The translations under genes were made by a program, and so were the position numbers. The notes below the pieces were generated by a model. That model did no database searches. It was given only the letters and a program-made list of their open reading frames with translations, and had not been told where the DNA came from. Positions 26,165 through 37,812 of a stretch of DNA of 64,000 nucleotides are shown here, one piece after another. Origin of the DNA: Chamaecyparis obtusa (taxonomy: Eukaryota > Streptophyta > Pinopsida > Cupressales > Cupressaceae); the NCBI GenBank assembly GCA_027943335.1, contig BSBK01006427.1:2501-66500 (forward strand). The letters are read 5' to 3'. The stretch's first letter is position 1. Each line of letters starts with the position of its first letter.

Positions 26165-26695
26165 TTAAGTACTTAAAGAAGGGTCAGGTAAAGATTCATC
26201 CTTACCATTAGTTACATTACCTTCCTGACTACTTTTAGTGCTGACTATACCTCCTTTATTTGTGCCTTTATCAAATTTTACTTCATCTTTATTGCTATAG
26301 CAACCTTTCTCTTTGTTTCCTGCATTTTCATTCCTTCTTGCATTGTTCCTAGGGTTAGGGTTATGATGATAACCTCCATTGTTCATTCTACAAAATCTTG
26401 CTGAGTGTCCAAACTTGTTGCATAACTGACAAATGATTCCATTATTTCCAAATCTCTGTCCTTGTTGGTTAATCTATGACCTGCAATTTCTAGCAATATG
26501 TCCTACTTTGTTGCATCTAAAACATACTACCACTTTTCTTTGATTCATTTCTTCAATAGATTTCTTATCTGCATTGTTAGTATTCCCAATCTTTCTATCA
26601 TAATTATTCACAATTACTTTAGGTCTTCTACATTCATTAGCTTTATGTCCAAAACTATGACAATTAAAACAATGTCCATTAAGAGGTTTAAATTG
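26165..26695 (-). pseudogene. Element C gag, C-terminal part with zinc knuckles
   Basis: This continues the gag frame from 52662 once A and one copy of its 5-bp duplication are removed. Three CCHC knuckles are visible: CFNCHSFGHKANEC near 26670, CFRCNKVGHIARNC near 26510, and CQLCNKFGHSARFC near 26410. A stop lies between the last two. An Asn/Gly-rich tail follows and ends at 26165. With the knuckle in the N-terminal fragment the protein has four, more than the one or two usual in plant Gag proteins. Confidence 0.8.
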
Positions 26696-26700
26696 TTTAC

Positions 26701-27681
26701 TGTATGCACCCTAAAATGGTCGCCTAGACTTTGGGCCCCATTTATTTGATTTATCAATCCTGAATCATTTTTATCAATAATCAATATTTTCAACATTATT
26801 AATTTTTTGATCAAATCTTAATTTCGATCATATATTGGATTTTATCCTATGGGCTAACCATTTTATCCTAAGTTTTTATTTAATGAAAAGGAATATTTCC
26901 TCCCCTTTTAATAAATAAAAAGCCCCACCTTTTCATCTTATCCTAAGTTGCACAAATAAAGCACTATTCCTATTTTATAAAAAGAAGAAAACACTTTTTG
27001 TCTCATATGGACATAAAGTCAACTCCTATTTTTCTATTGGAGGATACTTGTGCACATGGATTGCTCCTCTTTCAAGCTCCACCGCTGATTAAGACTTTTT
27101 GCCTCTTAATCTCAATGGTCCATTTCACCTCATTTCTTATAAAAGGAAAGCTCTCTCCTTCATTTGCATATACCATATTTTTATGCTAATGTTATGCTGC
27201 AGGTTTTGGGTGCATTTGGAGCTTTTGAGGATATTGAAGACTTGTTGATTTCATCGTTTAGTTGCATATTTTCTTCCTTAGTTGCATGATAATGGCATTC
27301 CTAGTATAGATTTCCTTTTATGCAATAGATTTAACTCACATAGTCTAAATAGGAGGCATTGTAATCCATTGCTATTTCCTTTCATAGATTAGTTACATTG
27401 TACTTTCATTTCCATAGCTTAGATTGCATTCTCATATAGCTTGAATTGCATTTTCATAGTGATTATTGAGGATATTGGCACTCTTGCCCTTGTCCTCATT
27501 TGAATCTCTCATTGTGTGGTTGACTAGCAAGGTCACAAGCTTGTAGCTCTAGCTGAGAGCAAATACACCATAGTCCCTTGCAACTCCATGCATAGAGAGC
27601 TATGAGCTGCTTTGTGAGGCTTCATTCTTAAGCAACCTTGCATGTAATGGTTCATAGAAGTGCATCATTTTAGTGTGTACA
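26701..27681 (+). repeat. Element A 5' LTR
   Basis: It starts TGTATGCACC and ends TGTGTACA. A TATA box (TATAAAAG) is at 27138-27145. By eye it differs from the 3' LTR by roughly 16 substitutions, one 20-bp gap and a 1-bp gap, so the two descend from a single insertion. The inverted LTR at 33669-34645 is clearly more different. Confidence 0.92.
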
Positions 27682-27685
27682 TTTC

Positions 27686-27702
27686 TGACGCCCACCATGG
27701 GG
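27686..27702 (+). promoter_or_regulatory. Element A primer-binding site
   Basis: TGACGCCCACCATGGGG begins four bases after the LTR end. It resembles the TGGCGCCCACC-type sites of Tat-like Ty3/gypsy elements with a G-to-A change. I did not assign the tRNA. Confidence 0.6.
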
Positions 27703-30165
27703 TAGAGTAGATAGACTTTGTCCTTCTTTTTTTGTATTTTCATCATTTTTCGTCAATTTTTTGGCAAGTTTTTAGCGTAATTTTCATTCTCTGGTTTTTT
27801 GTCTCAAAATATCGCGCGATACTTCTTAGTATATCGTGCAATACTTCTCAATATATTGCGTGATATACCTCTGTATGTGTGTGTGATACTTCACCTGTCA
27901 GAAGTATCACTCGACTATAGTAGAGAATATCGCCTGGTCTCAGGCGAAGTATCGCCTGGCAAAGGGTGAAGTATCGCACTGACTGAAGAGTATCGCCCGG
28001 TATAGTGCAAAGTATCACACGATACTGGTGTTTGGACTATGTCTGTACCTGACAGTGAGTTGTTTTTGAGCTATTTTATCTATCTTGCAAGTTTTGGGTT
28101 CTTAGCTATCTTTTTGAAATTTTTTGAAATTTCCAGCGTTTTCAAACGGGTGCACATTTTTTTTTGAAATTTTGCAAATGGTATCAAAATTTTAAGTGTG
28201 ATATATCATTGGAAAGCTCTTTCTAAGCCTAATCCAACCATGATGGTTTCATTTTTAGATTTTATCATTTGATCAGTTATTTTTGCAGATTATCTAATTT
28301 TTCATGTACTAATCATTGGTAGATTTTGGATTTTGATTCTCCTAACTCTTGTTGGTCTAACAAGTTGTGGTTGTAGGTGCTCTCATTACTTGAAATTTGT
28401 CAAAAGAATGCATGTCAAAGAGGGCTACTAATAGTTTTTGTCAGGCTGTCCAAGCATAAAAACAAAAAAAAAAATCTTGCTTATTTATTTTCTTTCCTTT
28501 CAACTGTGGCATTCACTAATTGTATTAGGAATTTTAATACCTTGTGAAAGGGATCTTGAGGTGGTAGGAGAAGTATGCTCTTCACCTTTAGGTGAACCAA
28601 AAAATCTTGACCCATCTTAAGGTTTTGGAAGCAAGGGAGTAATTGAACCTCTTTGCTCGGTGTGTTTGGGAGAGATTCTTGAGATAGGGGAGTATGCTCT
28701 TCACCCTTGTGGTGAACCAAAAAACTTGAACCTCAAGAGTTGATCTATTCTTTGTTTAGTTTAGGATCCTTTAGTGGGCCTGCTCTTGAACAATCAAGAG
28801 GAACGACTCAAGTGGGGACAACCTTGTCATCATTTTCCTTGGTGGCAAGTGATTCCAACTCACTATAATCTCAAGGCTATCAAGGACACCAAAAACCTTG
28901 GTAGACATAACACTTGTCTTCATTTGATGTGAGTAGCTCATGGGATTGTGACCATGGGGAAAACATTAAACAAGAATGCTTAAGGTACTCTTGAGTTTGC
29001 AAGGTCCTAGTCCTTTATGAGGAGCAAGAGGGGTGTTGTGAACAGAAATCCTTATTAAGAACCATTAGATAGAAGCCACCTTATTTTAGCCACTTATCTT
29101 CTTAGTGCAAGGATTGATCCAAGTGGTTTACCTAGATCACCTTAAGATACTCACCATATGTGTCCTTTTGGTTGTGTTGTTTGACACTTCCATGACAAAG
29201 CCAATATCTCTTATGGGCAACCACTTGGTGTGAGGCGAGGGGGCATCAAGTTGTGGGCTAAGTTGGTAAGTATTGAGCCTTGACTTTTTAGGATAGATTT
29301 TCTTGAAGTGTCTTCAATTGTGTGATACTAGTGTAAATGTTCTCACATACAAACAATCAGTAGCTTCCATAGGGTGCAATTTTATTTTTGATATCACAAG
29401 TGCTTGTCTTGGCAAGGTTGCTTTTGCCTTTGTTTCAAGTGTTTGAAGACATGTTTGATCCCCTACTATTTGCAAACCTATCCAATTGTTGTTGAATTTG
29501 TGATCGAAATCAGACATTTTCACCCTCAGATTCGAAAACTTGAAATTAGACTTTAAAAACTCAAAATTTTGCACAAATTGGTCAAGATCAACATCAGTAT
29601 CACATTAGCCAAAGAGAAATATCGCATTAGGTGAGAAATTTTATCTCTAGAATTGTGAGCTACATTCTTGGGAAATTCTCGTACTCTTATTGTCCAAATA
29701 ATTTTCATTTAATCTCAATTTCAATTATATTTTGGCCTAGCCCAACCTCCTGGTTCAAAAGTGCAAGGGTAGTCACCCTTTGATTTGAAGCACCTCTTTG
29801 ACAGTGTTGGTAAAGCCCCTTCTTCTATCTTTTCATTTCTCTTTGGACAATAGAGAACTTTGATTATCCTAGTTTGGTGTTGACATTTTGTGAGGTCAAC
29901 CTATTACCAAGGGTCTTCTATTTTCAGTCTTCCTTGGTTAGTCCAGATCTTAGATCCTAGGTGTTGTCATGTTGCTCAACATCTCAATGAACATTATGGT
30001 ATCAATTGCACAAGATGGCTCTTAGTCTTCTTCTTTCTTCTCCATTTCCCATGTTCTTCTAAAGTCTTCTACTCCCATGGGAAATTCTTCTTCTTCTTCT
30101 TCTTCTTGATTCTTTTCCTCTTATTATCTAGTCTACTTTCTTCTATTCATCTATTCATTTTTTCC
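27703..30165 (+). other. Element A leader (non-coding)
   Basis: About 2.4 kb separate the primer-binding site from the ORF. From about 27710 to 29880 it matches, in reverse complement, the B leader at 47340-49785. For example GGTAGTCACCCTTTGATTTG at about 29768 matches the B strand near 47485. A long leader shared by A and B is likely to carry dimerisation and packaging signals, an inference from position. Poly-TTC tracts near 30090 produce a false hydrophobic ORF. Confidence 0.7.
27805..28035 (+). repeat. Cluster of TATCGCGCGATA-like palindromes (A leader)
   Basis: About ten variants of GTATCGCGCGATACTTC occur every 20-30 bp, such as TATCGCGCGATACTTCT and GTATCGCACTGACT. They are CpG-rich in a very AT-rich sequence. 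The same motif cluster is found in the B leader (two places) and in intron 1 of the PMD gene. Confidence 0.8.
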
Positions 30166-32797
30166 ATGCTTGATTCCTCCTCTTCTAGAACCATGAATTT
30201 CAACTATCTTGTTAGGGAACCTCTCTTGAGAATAGATGATCTTGAACTCATTGCTCAATTTGAAGAGTATCTTTATTCCTCCAATAGTCCTTCCAAATAT
30301 CTCATGGGTGACAAACTTATAGCAAAAATAAAAGAAAAGATGATTGAATCTGACACCTTTGCTAGAATCATAAACATGATCATATCACGATCTTCTTCTT
30401 CCAAACATTTTCATCATCTAAATCTTCTCATTCTTCTTCACCTTCCAAGTCTTATCACGACTCTTCCAGACATCATTCTCATTCTTCATCTTCTAAGTCT
30501 TATCATGATTCTTCTAAACACTATTCACATTCTCCATCTTTCAAATCTTATCATGACTCTTCTAAACATCATTCGAATTCCTCATTATCCAAGTATTCTT
30601 TTTCCACTAGGTCTTCATTTTCCTCTTCTTCAAGATCTCGTTCTTCTTCTACTTCTCCCAAGAGTCTTACTTCTCTTCAGAAGACATACCATAAAGAGCA
30701 ATGTGATAGTCCTTGTGATGTCTCTTCCATAAAGAGTGACACACCTACCTTTGATGATTATGATGACTATGATGACTATGATGATGGACAATGTAGCAAT
30801 ACTTATGGCACCTCTATTCCTAAGAGTCCTCCTCATCGTGTGCTTAGGCTTACTAAAGGGTCATCCTATTGGATAGATTGTGATGGTGATCCATATGATT
30901 CTGATTTTGAGAGAAATTATGATATTTGTTGTGAACAATATGATACATCTACTTCTATTGAGGAAGAGAAAGCTTTCCATGCTGATTATAAATGAAGATA
31001 CTATGAGCATGTCTTGTCTAAAAACTCTCATGCTGAAAATAAAGATTACACTCTCCAACAAGATCATGTTAATGTTGAACCTTTGTCTTGTGATGGTCCC
31101 CTTCCATCCTCTCCTTCCTCCAATATCCACACATCTCCTAAAGCTACCAAGTCTTCCAAATCTTTCACAAAGCCTTCAAGGAGCCTTAAGAGCACAAATC
31201 CTTCATCCAACAAAGTTCCTAATGCTTTCCATGTGGTTCCCTATAGTTATCCTCAAGCACCACCTCTTAAAGATACTCAAGATAACCTTCACTTGGCTGA
31301 AAATACTTTCAATAATGTCAAACCTAAAGAGCCTAAGCCTTCATCCGCTATAATGCCTATTTCAACTAGTCCTTCACCACCTCTTCCAAAATCTTCCATA
31401 CAATCCCAACATGCTTCCTTGTCCTTAGAAGTGGCTCCATGTCAAGAGGACTCTAAAAATGATAAAGAAAAGAACATAAAGAAAGATCAAGATCAAGGAC
31501 CCTCCATGTCATCCAATTCTTTTCATGACAACTCTGATCTGCTTCATGGTTCTTTTGATCCTCTACACTCTTCCTCATTCATTCCACCATGTCTTAAATC
31601 TTCTCCCAAGCAAGATCAAGCTACTACTTACACCGTTGAGCTTATTGACAATCAAAATAACCTTACTACACTTGCACTTTCCAAAAATGATACTTCCATT
31701 AAGGTTATTAAAAATGGTGTTGTTACTTCTGATGTTAAGCCTATTAAAAATTAAGAAAAAAATGATATGCTTATGCTATCCAAAGCAACTTGTCAAGATC
31801 AAAGTCTTTCATCTTCTTGTTCTACCACTCCATGTTCACTTCCACTTTCTAATCTTCTTAAATTTTTGCAAGCTACGAACAATCCTGTCAAAGAAGGTGC
31901 TCCTATTCAAGATGTGCATGATCCTGTTGAAAATTCTAATGCTCACTCTAAAGATGCTGATATCCTTGATTGTGATATAGATGCTGATGAACTTATTGAT
32001 TATCCTTTTGCATCTTCCAATTCCATCCTTGGACCTCTTCCACTACTGCTAAGGGCTTCATGTCTACCTTCCATATTGGGTCCTTATGTCCCTTCACTTT
32101 CCCCTCTTAATTCTCCTAATTCATCATCCATCTTGGGTCCTTACGTCCCTCTATCTCCTATCTTTCCTCAAGATCAACATAGATGCATACCCTTGAATCC
32201 TTTTCATCCACTCACCCATCTAAACCAGTCATATTGTATTTCTTCTTCCACAAGTCCCAAGTCTTTTGGAAGTAACTTGAATGGTCAATATAAGAAAAAG
32301 AAGCAATACAAGAATCCATCAAAAAAGATGATGACCATGTCTCCTCTAATCGACATGGAGGCATAAAGTCAAAAGAGATATCTAAAAAGAAAACTATAAG
32401 ACAAGTATGGGTTCCAAAATCCATCATTGAAGATATTCTCTCTAACACATCAAAAGAAAATAAAAAGCTTAAAGCTATATGGATTCCAAAGTCTCTCTTG
32501 AAAAAGTCTCATGTTGAGCAAAAAGTGAAGTTGACATTCAAGCTTCCAAAGGCTTCCACTTCATCTTTTTCCAAAAACATTCTTCCATTCCATGCGCCTG
32601 AACCACAACCTCTACTAAACATTTTCCATATTCCTTCTCATATTCCTCCACTCACATTTGAGAATTATAACAAGCACACGAATCCTCTCTTCGAGGAGTC
32701 AGATAGCAATAATGAACTAGAATATGGTTCGCATTTGGACCAGAATATGGTTTACGTTTCCTCCATTTTTCCCACCACCCTTGAAGGTGTGTATTGA
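30166..32797 (+). pseudogene. Element A Ser/His-rich ORF, unknown
   Basis: The likely ATG is at 30166 (MLDSSSSRTMNFN). The first 75 codons form a charged helical region (REPLLRIDDLELIAQFEEY). After a frame change near 30410 a peptide repeat based on SKSYHDSSKHHSHS occurs at least three times, followed by an Asp-Tyr repeat and a long Ser/Pro/Lys-rich tail. A stop lies at 31754, and the frame shifts again near 32320 to a segment with VWVPK and IWIPK words that ends at 32797. The total is about 875 codons. No protease or polymerase motif is seen. It replaces gag-pol between A's leader and 3' region. It may be a Gag-like RNA- or particle-binding protein of a non-autonomous element; I do not recognise the family. 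Confidence 0.6.
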
Positions 32798-33668
32798 AGT
32801 TGATCTTACCTTGCTTTCCATCTAACTTTTCACATTCCTTCCATTCATTATCCTTCTACCTTCTATCATTTTTTCCTCATTTGCCTATTCCTCATGTGTT
32901 TTCCTTTCCCTATCAGCATCTTTGAGCATATCATTTTGGATCCTTGGTATATCAATGATTTATCCTTTCAAGGAGCATTACCTAAAAGCTTTCTTTCTTC
33001 CAAAAAATTATAAACTTTAAAAAAAAAAAAAATAGAAAAATTCAAAAAAATAGAAAGAGAAAAAAAATAAAAAAAATTGAAAATGTGCCATGGTGAAAAC
33101 CTGGAAATAGGCACCTTGGTAGCAAAAGTAAAGAGAAATAAATTCATCCTATGGTGAAAACCACTCCCTTGTGGCACCTTGGATAAGTACCATGATGAAA
33201 ACCTGGCAATCAGGCATCATGCGTAGTTCTTCTACATATTTCATCCATTCCATCTTCTCTCTTTGATCTTGACAATGTTGATCTATACATGAAGATTTGG
33301 CTATTTTGTGAGCTATCTTATGATGATCTTGCTTTCATTCCATTCATGTTTCACCTTCGTATTTTCCTTCATTCATTCTAGCCTTTCGCTATCCTTTTCC
33401 CCATTGGTCTTGATCTAATAAAAAAAGTAAAATATGATATTATGAAGTCTCTTGACATGTCTACTCCTTTGGACTGCATCCTCCCTTCTTTTGCAGTGCA
33501 CTTTTGTGACTTACCCTATGCTAGCCTCTCATTGCTTGTCCAGATGCGCTTTACATGACAATTTTTCCCTAGCTTGGGTACTCTTGAGGAGTTTGACCTT
33601 GAGGATTTCTTCCCTCCATTCACCTTCATTCTCCTTTCCTCTATCTCATTCACCAGCTTACTAATAAA
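32798..33668 (+). other. Element A segment downstream of its ORF, up to B
   Basis: It contains an A-rich tract near 33020-33080 and three copies of a GGTGAAAACC motif (near 33093, 33153, 33198). The first is part of GGTGAAAACCTGGAAATAGG. Near-identical words occur near 49980, so this segment may be a second, partly duplicated start of the 3' region. The sequence stops at the inverted LTR at 33669. Confidence 0.5.
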
Positions 33669-34645
33669 TGTACACACTAAAATGGTGCACTTCTATGAAC
33701 CATTACATGCAAGGTTGCTCAAGAATGAGGCCTCACAAAGCGGCTCATAGCTCTCTATACATAGAGTTGCAAGGGACTATAATGTATTTGCTCTCAGCTA
33801 GAGCTACAAGCTTGTGACCTTGCTAGTCAACCACACGATGAGAGATTCAAGTGAAGACAAGGGCAACAATGCCAATATCTCTAAGAATCAAATATGAGAT
33901 GCAATGCAAGCTATATGATGATGCAATCTAAACTATGAAAGGAAAGTACAAACTATGCTATGAAAGGAAAGAACAAATATTACCAAGCCTTCCTATTTAG
34001 ACTATGTGAGCTTATTCTATTGCATAAAAGGAAATCTACACTAAGAATGCCATTATCATGCAACTATGAAAGCAAATATGAACTAGATGATGCAATGAAG
34101 TAAGTCTTCAATGTCTTCAAAAACTCCAAATGCACCTAAAACCTGCAGCATAACATTAGCATAAAAATATGGTATATGCAAATGGAGGAGAGAGTTCTCC
34201 TTTTATAAGAAATGCAAAGAAATGGACCATGGAGATTAAGAGGCAAAAATTCTTAATCAGCAGTGGAGCTTGAAAGAGGAGCAATCCATGTGCACACATA
34301 TCCTTCAATAGGAAAATAAGAGTTGACTTTATGTCCATATGAGACAAAAAGTGCTTTTCTCATTTTTATAAAATAGGAATAATGCTTTATTTGTGCAACT
34401 TAGGATAAGAGGAAAGTGGGGGATTTTTATTTAATTAAAAGGGGAGGGAATATTCCTTTTAAGTAAATAAAAACTTAGGATAAATGGTTAGCCCATAGGA
34501 TAAAAATCCAATGCATGATCGAATTTAAGACTTGATCAAGAAATTGATAATGTTGAAAATATTGATTATTGATAAAAAAGATTCAAGATTGATAAATCAA
34601 ATAAATGGGGCCCAAGGTCTAGGCGACCATTTTAGAGTGCATACA
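33669..34645 (-). repeat. Element B 3' LTR (inverted relative to A)
   Basis: The reverse complement of the A LTR, full length (977 bp), with intact TGTATGC start and TGTGTACA end. The TATA box is at 34201-34207 on the minus strand. It differs from both A LTRs at many more sites than they differ from each other. Confidence 0.9.
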
Positions 34646-34660
34646 TTTTCCCCTCTTTGA
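34646..34660 (-). promoter_or_regulatory. Element B polypurine tract
   Basis: TCAAAGAGGGGAAAA on the minus strand abuts the LTR start. The same tract precedes A's 3' LTR at 51686-51699. Confidence 0.88.
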
Positions 34661-35371
34661 CTAATGTGTGATCGATTTGGGAACACATGTAGTCAAAGAA
34701 TGAAGTTGAAATGTGAGATCGATTTGGGATCACAAAACAACTCAGATGTGAGGTCGATTCGGGATCACATCCAGACAAACATAGACAAAGGCCTTTGAAC
34801 ATGAGGTCGATTTGGAATCACATTCAAAGTAAGAGATAAGAATCTCAAATTTGAGCGAAAGCTCACAAAAGATGTTTGAATCAGGAAAATCAAGCAATTG
34901 GGGATGGGAATCCCATAGGTACTGCCCCCTCGAAATCAAAATCAAAATCAGATAAAGAGGATAACAACAAATTGATAAGGATTTGATCAAATCAGAATGA
35001 AATCATAATCGAAGGTAAAGGTCAATAGGTTAACCATTAGGCAATGAACCATGCCCCAGCCTGACTGAAAAGGTGCTGTCAAATGTGAGAAAGGAGGGAA
35101 TGGAATGAAGATGAATGAAAGACTAGAAGTTTGGAAGACATGGAAATGAAAAAATGATGATGCCTCAACAAAGATCGAAGGATTAGGCCTCAAAAGGTCA
35201 GTCAACTACGTAGAAGAAGGGAAGATTTTGAAATGCAATTTTGACTATCAAGATGACCTTGGATTTTGATTTCGAGTTCAAAAATGGATCCAGGACATCA
35301 AAATTAGCTAGGGGTGCAATTTTCGCGCAATTTCGAGGTGTTTTGAAAATGAGGTCAAAAAGTCAAAAGGC

Positions 35372-35378
35372 TATAAAA
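35372..35378 (+). promoter_or_regulatory. TATA box of the antisense PMD gene
   Basis: TATAAAA in the context GGCTATAAAAGGGG, 76 bp upstream of the ATG at 35454. That distance would place transcription start around 35400. It is on the strand opposite to B's gag-pol. Confidence 0.6.
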
Positions 35379-35453
35379 GGGGTCAAAAGGTCATTTTCAA
35401 AAGTCATTTGTCTTTTAGCGATTTAAAATTTTTTAGAGCTTTAAAGAGAGAAA

Positions 35454-37812
35454 ATGGCCCAGCAGGCAGGAGTTCCCATCCATAGGCATCGATTCGAGTG
35501 CGCCCGGTTGCACAACCAGCCACCACACTATCCTGCCCCCGTATGTTTTCGAAAACTCTATCTTTTTGAGTATTTTGTTGCATTTAATAGCTTTTTTTAG
35601 CACATTTTTCAAATTTTTAAATTTCAAAATTTTTTTACTGGGTGAACTATTGCACGATACTTTAGAAGTATCGCGCGATACTTCACGGGTCCCCAAAGTA
35701 TCGCGTGACCTAAGGCACCAGTATCGCACGATACTGGGTGAAAGATCGCATGATACTGGGTGAAATATCATGCGACATAAGGTATATCACCCCACTATAG
35801 GGAGAAGTATCACGCGATACTTCTCCAAAAAAGAATATCGCCCAGCTTAAAAATTTGATATTTAACGTATTTTTGAGCAAAAATGACATGGGTCGAGACA
35901 ATGTTACGCTTTAGAGGTGTTTTATACTGAGTTTTTAGACATCCATCATGATATGTGCTAACAACTGGCTTGGTTTTTGGCTTGCAGGATGTCTTTTCAG
36001 TGCTCATCATCAGAGCGCCAAAGGTGACAAGATTGAAGTGTGTCCAAGATCTGGATGATCCGAGCAATGCCAATATTAGAGCGATGGGATTCAGATATCT
36101 GCTGAGATATCCATATATTAGAGCGGATCATGGGTTGGTGACTGCTCTTGCTGAGAGATGACATAGTGAGCACAACACCTTCCACCTGCCTACTGGAGAG
36201 GCGTCGATCACACTGGAAGAGGTCTATAGGATACTACAGGTTTTGTGCCATGGTGAGCCGGTGAGTATAATAATATTTTAAGATATAATCATAAGTGTAA
36301 TGTTTCCATATGATAAAAACTGACATGATTCATTTGTTGGCACAGGTGTACTATGATCAGGATGCCACGGAGGGGCACCGCCTGGTTCAGGAGATGTTCC
36401 AAGATGTCACGATTTTGGATAGGCATATCAGCTGGGAGAGGCTGATAGATGACTTCGACAAAGACTTTCCAGTGCCATGCATAGTGGCATCTATCATTTC
36501 TTAGATCTTGATGACTGACCGCAGTCAGAAGGGTTTTTCGCTCGGATGGGCTCAGCTTTTAGTTGACTTGGTCAGTAGGCCTCGGTAGATGGCATGGGGT
36601 CCTACCATATTGGCAGAGATGTACCATGAGCTGTATGAGATCGTCTACAAAGATGGTCGGACATGGGCATGCAGTGCCATCCTGGCACAAGTGTGGGTGT
36701 GGGAGCACATCGCTGTGGTGCGTCCCAAGGTTCAGCCGAGGGAGAGGAGGTATCCCTACATCTACAGGTACCTTAGGTTCATATCACATGCCCATTCTGG
36801 GGATGTGACATACTACAGGTGTATTTTGGATGAGATAGCCTCATTCACATGGAGGCCATACAAGGAGGTTGAGGTTTGGGGAGATGCAGCTGATGAGCTG
36901 AGTTATATGTTATACAGTCGGCCACTGGTAGGTCAGTATGTAGAGATAGTCGAGAGATTCTGTATCACTCAGGTATGGTGGTAGTTCAGGTGGCAGCAGC
37001 AAGTCTCGACAGAGACTACCACATATGCCAGGGCCAAAGACGAGGAGGGTCATGGGTGGCTACCCATGTTGGACTATCAGCAGGCTGTCGCAGAGATAGC
37101 AGGTATTAGGAGCGAGCCCTGGGATTATTTCTTAGATGTGACAGATGCAGGAACTGATGGAGCCTATAGAGCAAAGTGGCAGAGGGTGCCATTCCCTCAG
37201 TTTATAGTACCAGATGCACAGGTACCAGTGCCGGGAGGAGACAGAGGGGGGGATGGGGGAGACGGAGGAGACGGAGGGGATGGAGGGGATGGAGGAGATG
37301 GCAGGAGGGGGAAAGGGAGGAGGATGGAGAGAGGAGAGGGGTCAAGATCAGGTGGCCAAAAATGGTCACAGGGATAGAGATCGGTGACACCTGAGGAGGA
37401 GGCAAGACCAGCTCGTCGGCAGGCAGAGGCATAGTAGGATCAACCTACGGGGGGAGAGGATCTGAGAGCCCAGATATAGGCTCAGGAGGCAGAGATACAG
37501 TAGCTGCGGACTACTATAGCCATGAGAGATCAGTAGCTACTAGATCTGAGGGTAGAGTAGGATCATCAGATAGCTGATCTCAGAGCACAGATAGCACGCC
37601 GTGAGGCGATGGCATAGGTCGAGGCACTGGAGCTCCGATGGGAGTCAGCGAGAGTAGCCTACTATCATGGACTCTATCTGCAGGCCATCCCAGAGGGTGA
37701 GAGAGTGCCATCATACTCTCAGAGGGTAGGGGTATTAGATGTGGTACTTGATAGGAGAGTTATGCCTCCTCCACCACCATGAGCTCCTCACGAGGGTGGC
37801 AGCGAGTCCTAG
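35454..37812 (+). pseudogene. Antisense plant-mobile-domain gene with two introns
   Basis: Three exons join in frame: 35454-35540 (29 codons, MAQQAGVPIHRHRF), 35988-36260 (91 codons) and 36346-37812 (489 codons). Intron 1 has donor GTATGT and acceptor TTGCAG; intron 2 has donor GTGAGT and acceptor GGCACAG. Exon 2 has FHLPTGEASITLEEVYRIL, the plant mobile domain (aminotransferase-like, PMD) signature. Exon 3 continues it (MAWGPTILAEMYHELYEI) and ends in a Gly-Asp repeat and a Gln-rich probable coiled coil. PMD proteins occur both as host regulators (MAIN/MAIL1 class) and within transposons. Disruptions are premature stops only, in exons 2 and 3, and most are TAG. It lies within a block of about 2.9 kb (about 35290-38165) that is missing from A's equivalent 3' region. 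Confidence 0.82.
35640..35845 (+). repeat. Palindrome cluster in intron 1 of the PMD gene
   Basis: Around nine variants of GTATCGCGCGATACT, for example AAGTATCGCGCGATACTTC and CAGTATCGCACGATACTGG. The cluster lies inside the 447-bp first intron and matches those in the A and B leaders. Confidence 0.82.

Noticed and set aside
27001..27189. Nearly identical 63-residue ORFs in all three A/B LTRs (also 34156-34347, 51998-52189)
   Set aside because: They lie in the LTR U3 and R region across the TATA box. Identity reflects LTR homology, not a gene.
29890..30165. Hydrophobic ORF start with a Phe/Leu run that looks like a membrane protein
   Set aside because: The run comes from a TTC repeat in A's leader. 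The more likely start is ATG 30166, and the segment is not present in B's leader.
37230..37330. Gly-Asp repeat ORFs in both frames, possible separate gene
   Set aside because: The repeat is part of PMD exon 3, whose frame continues on both sides.
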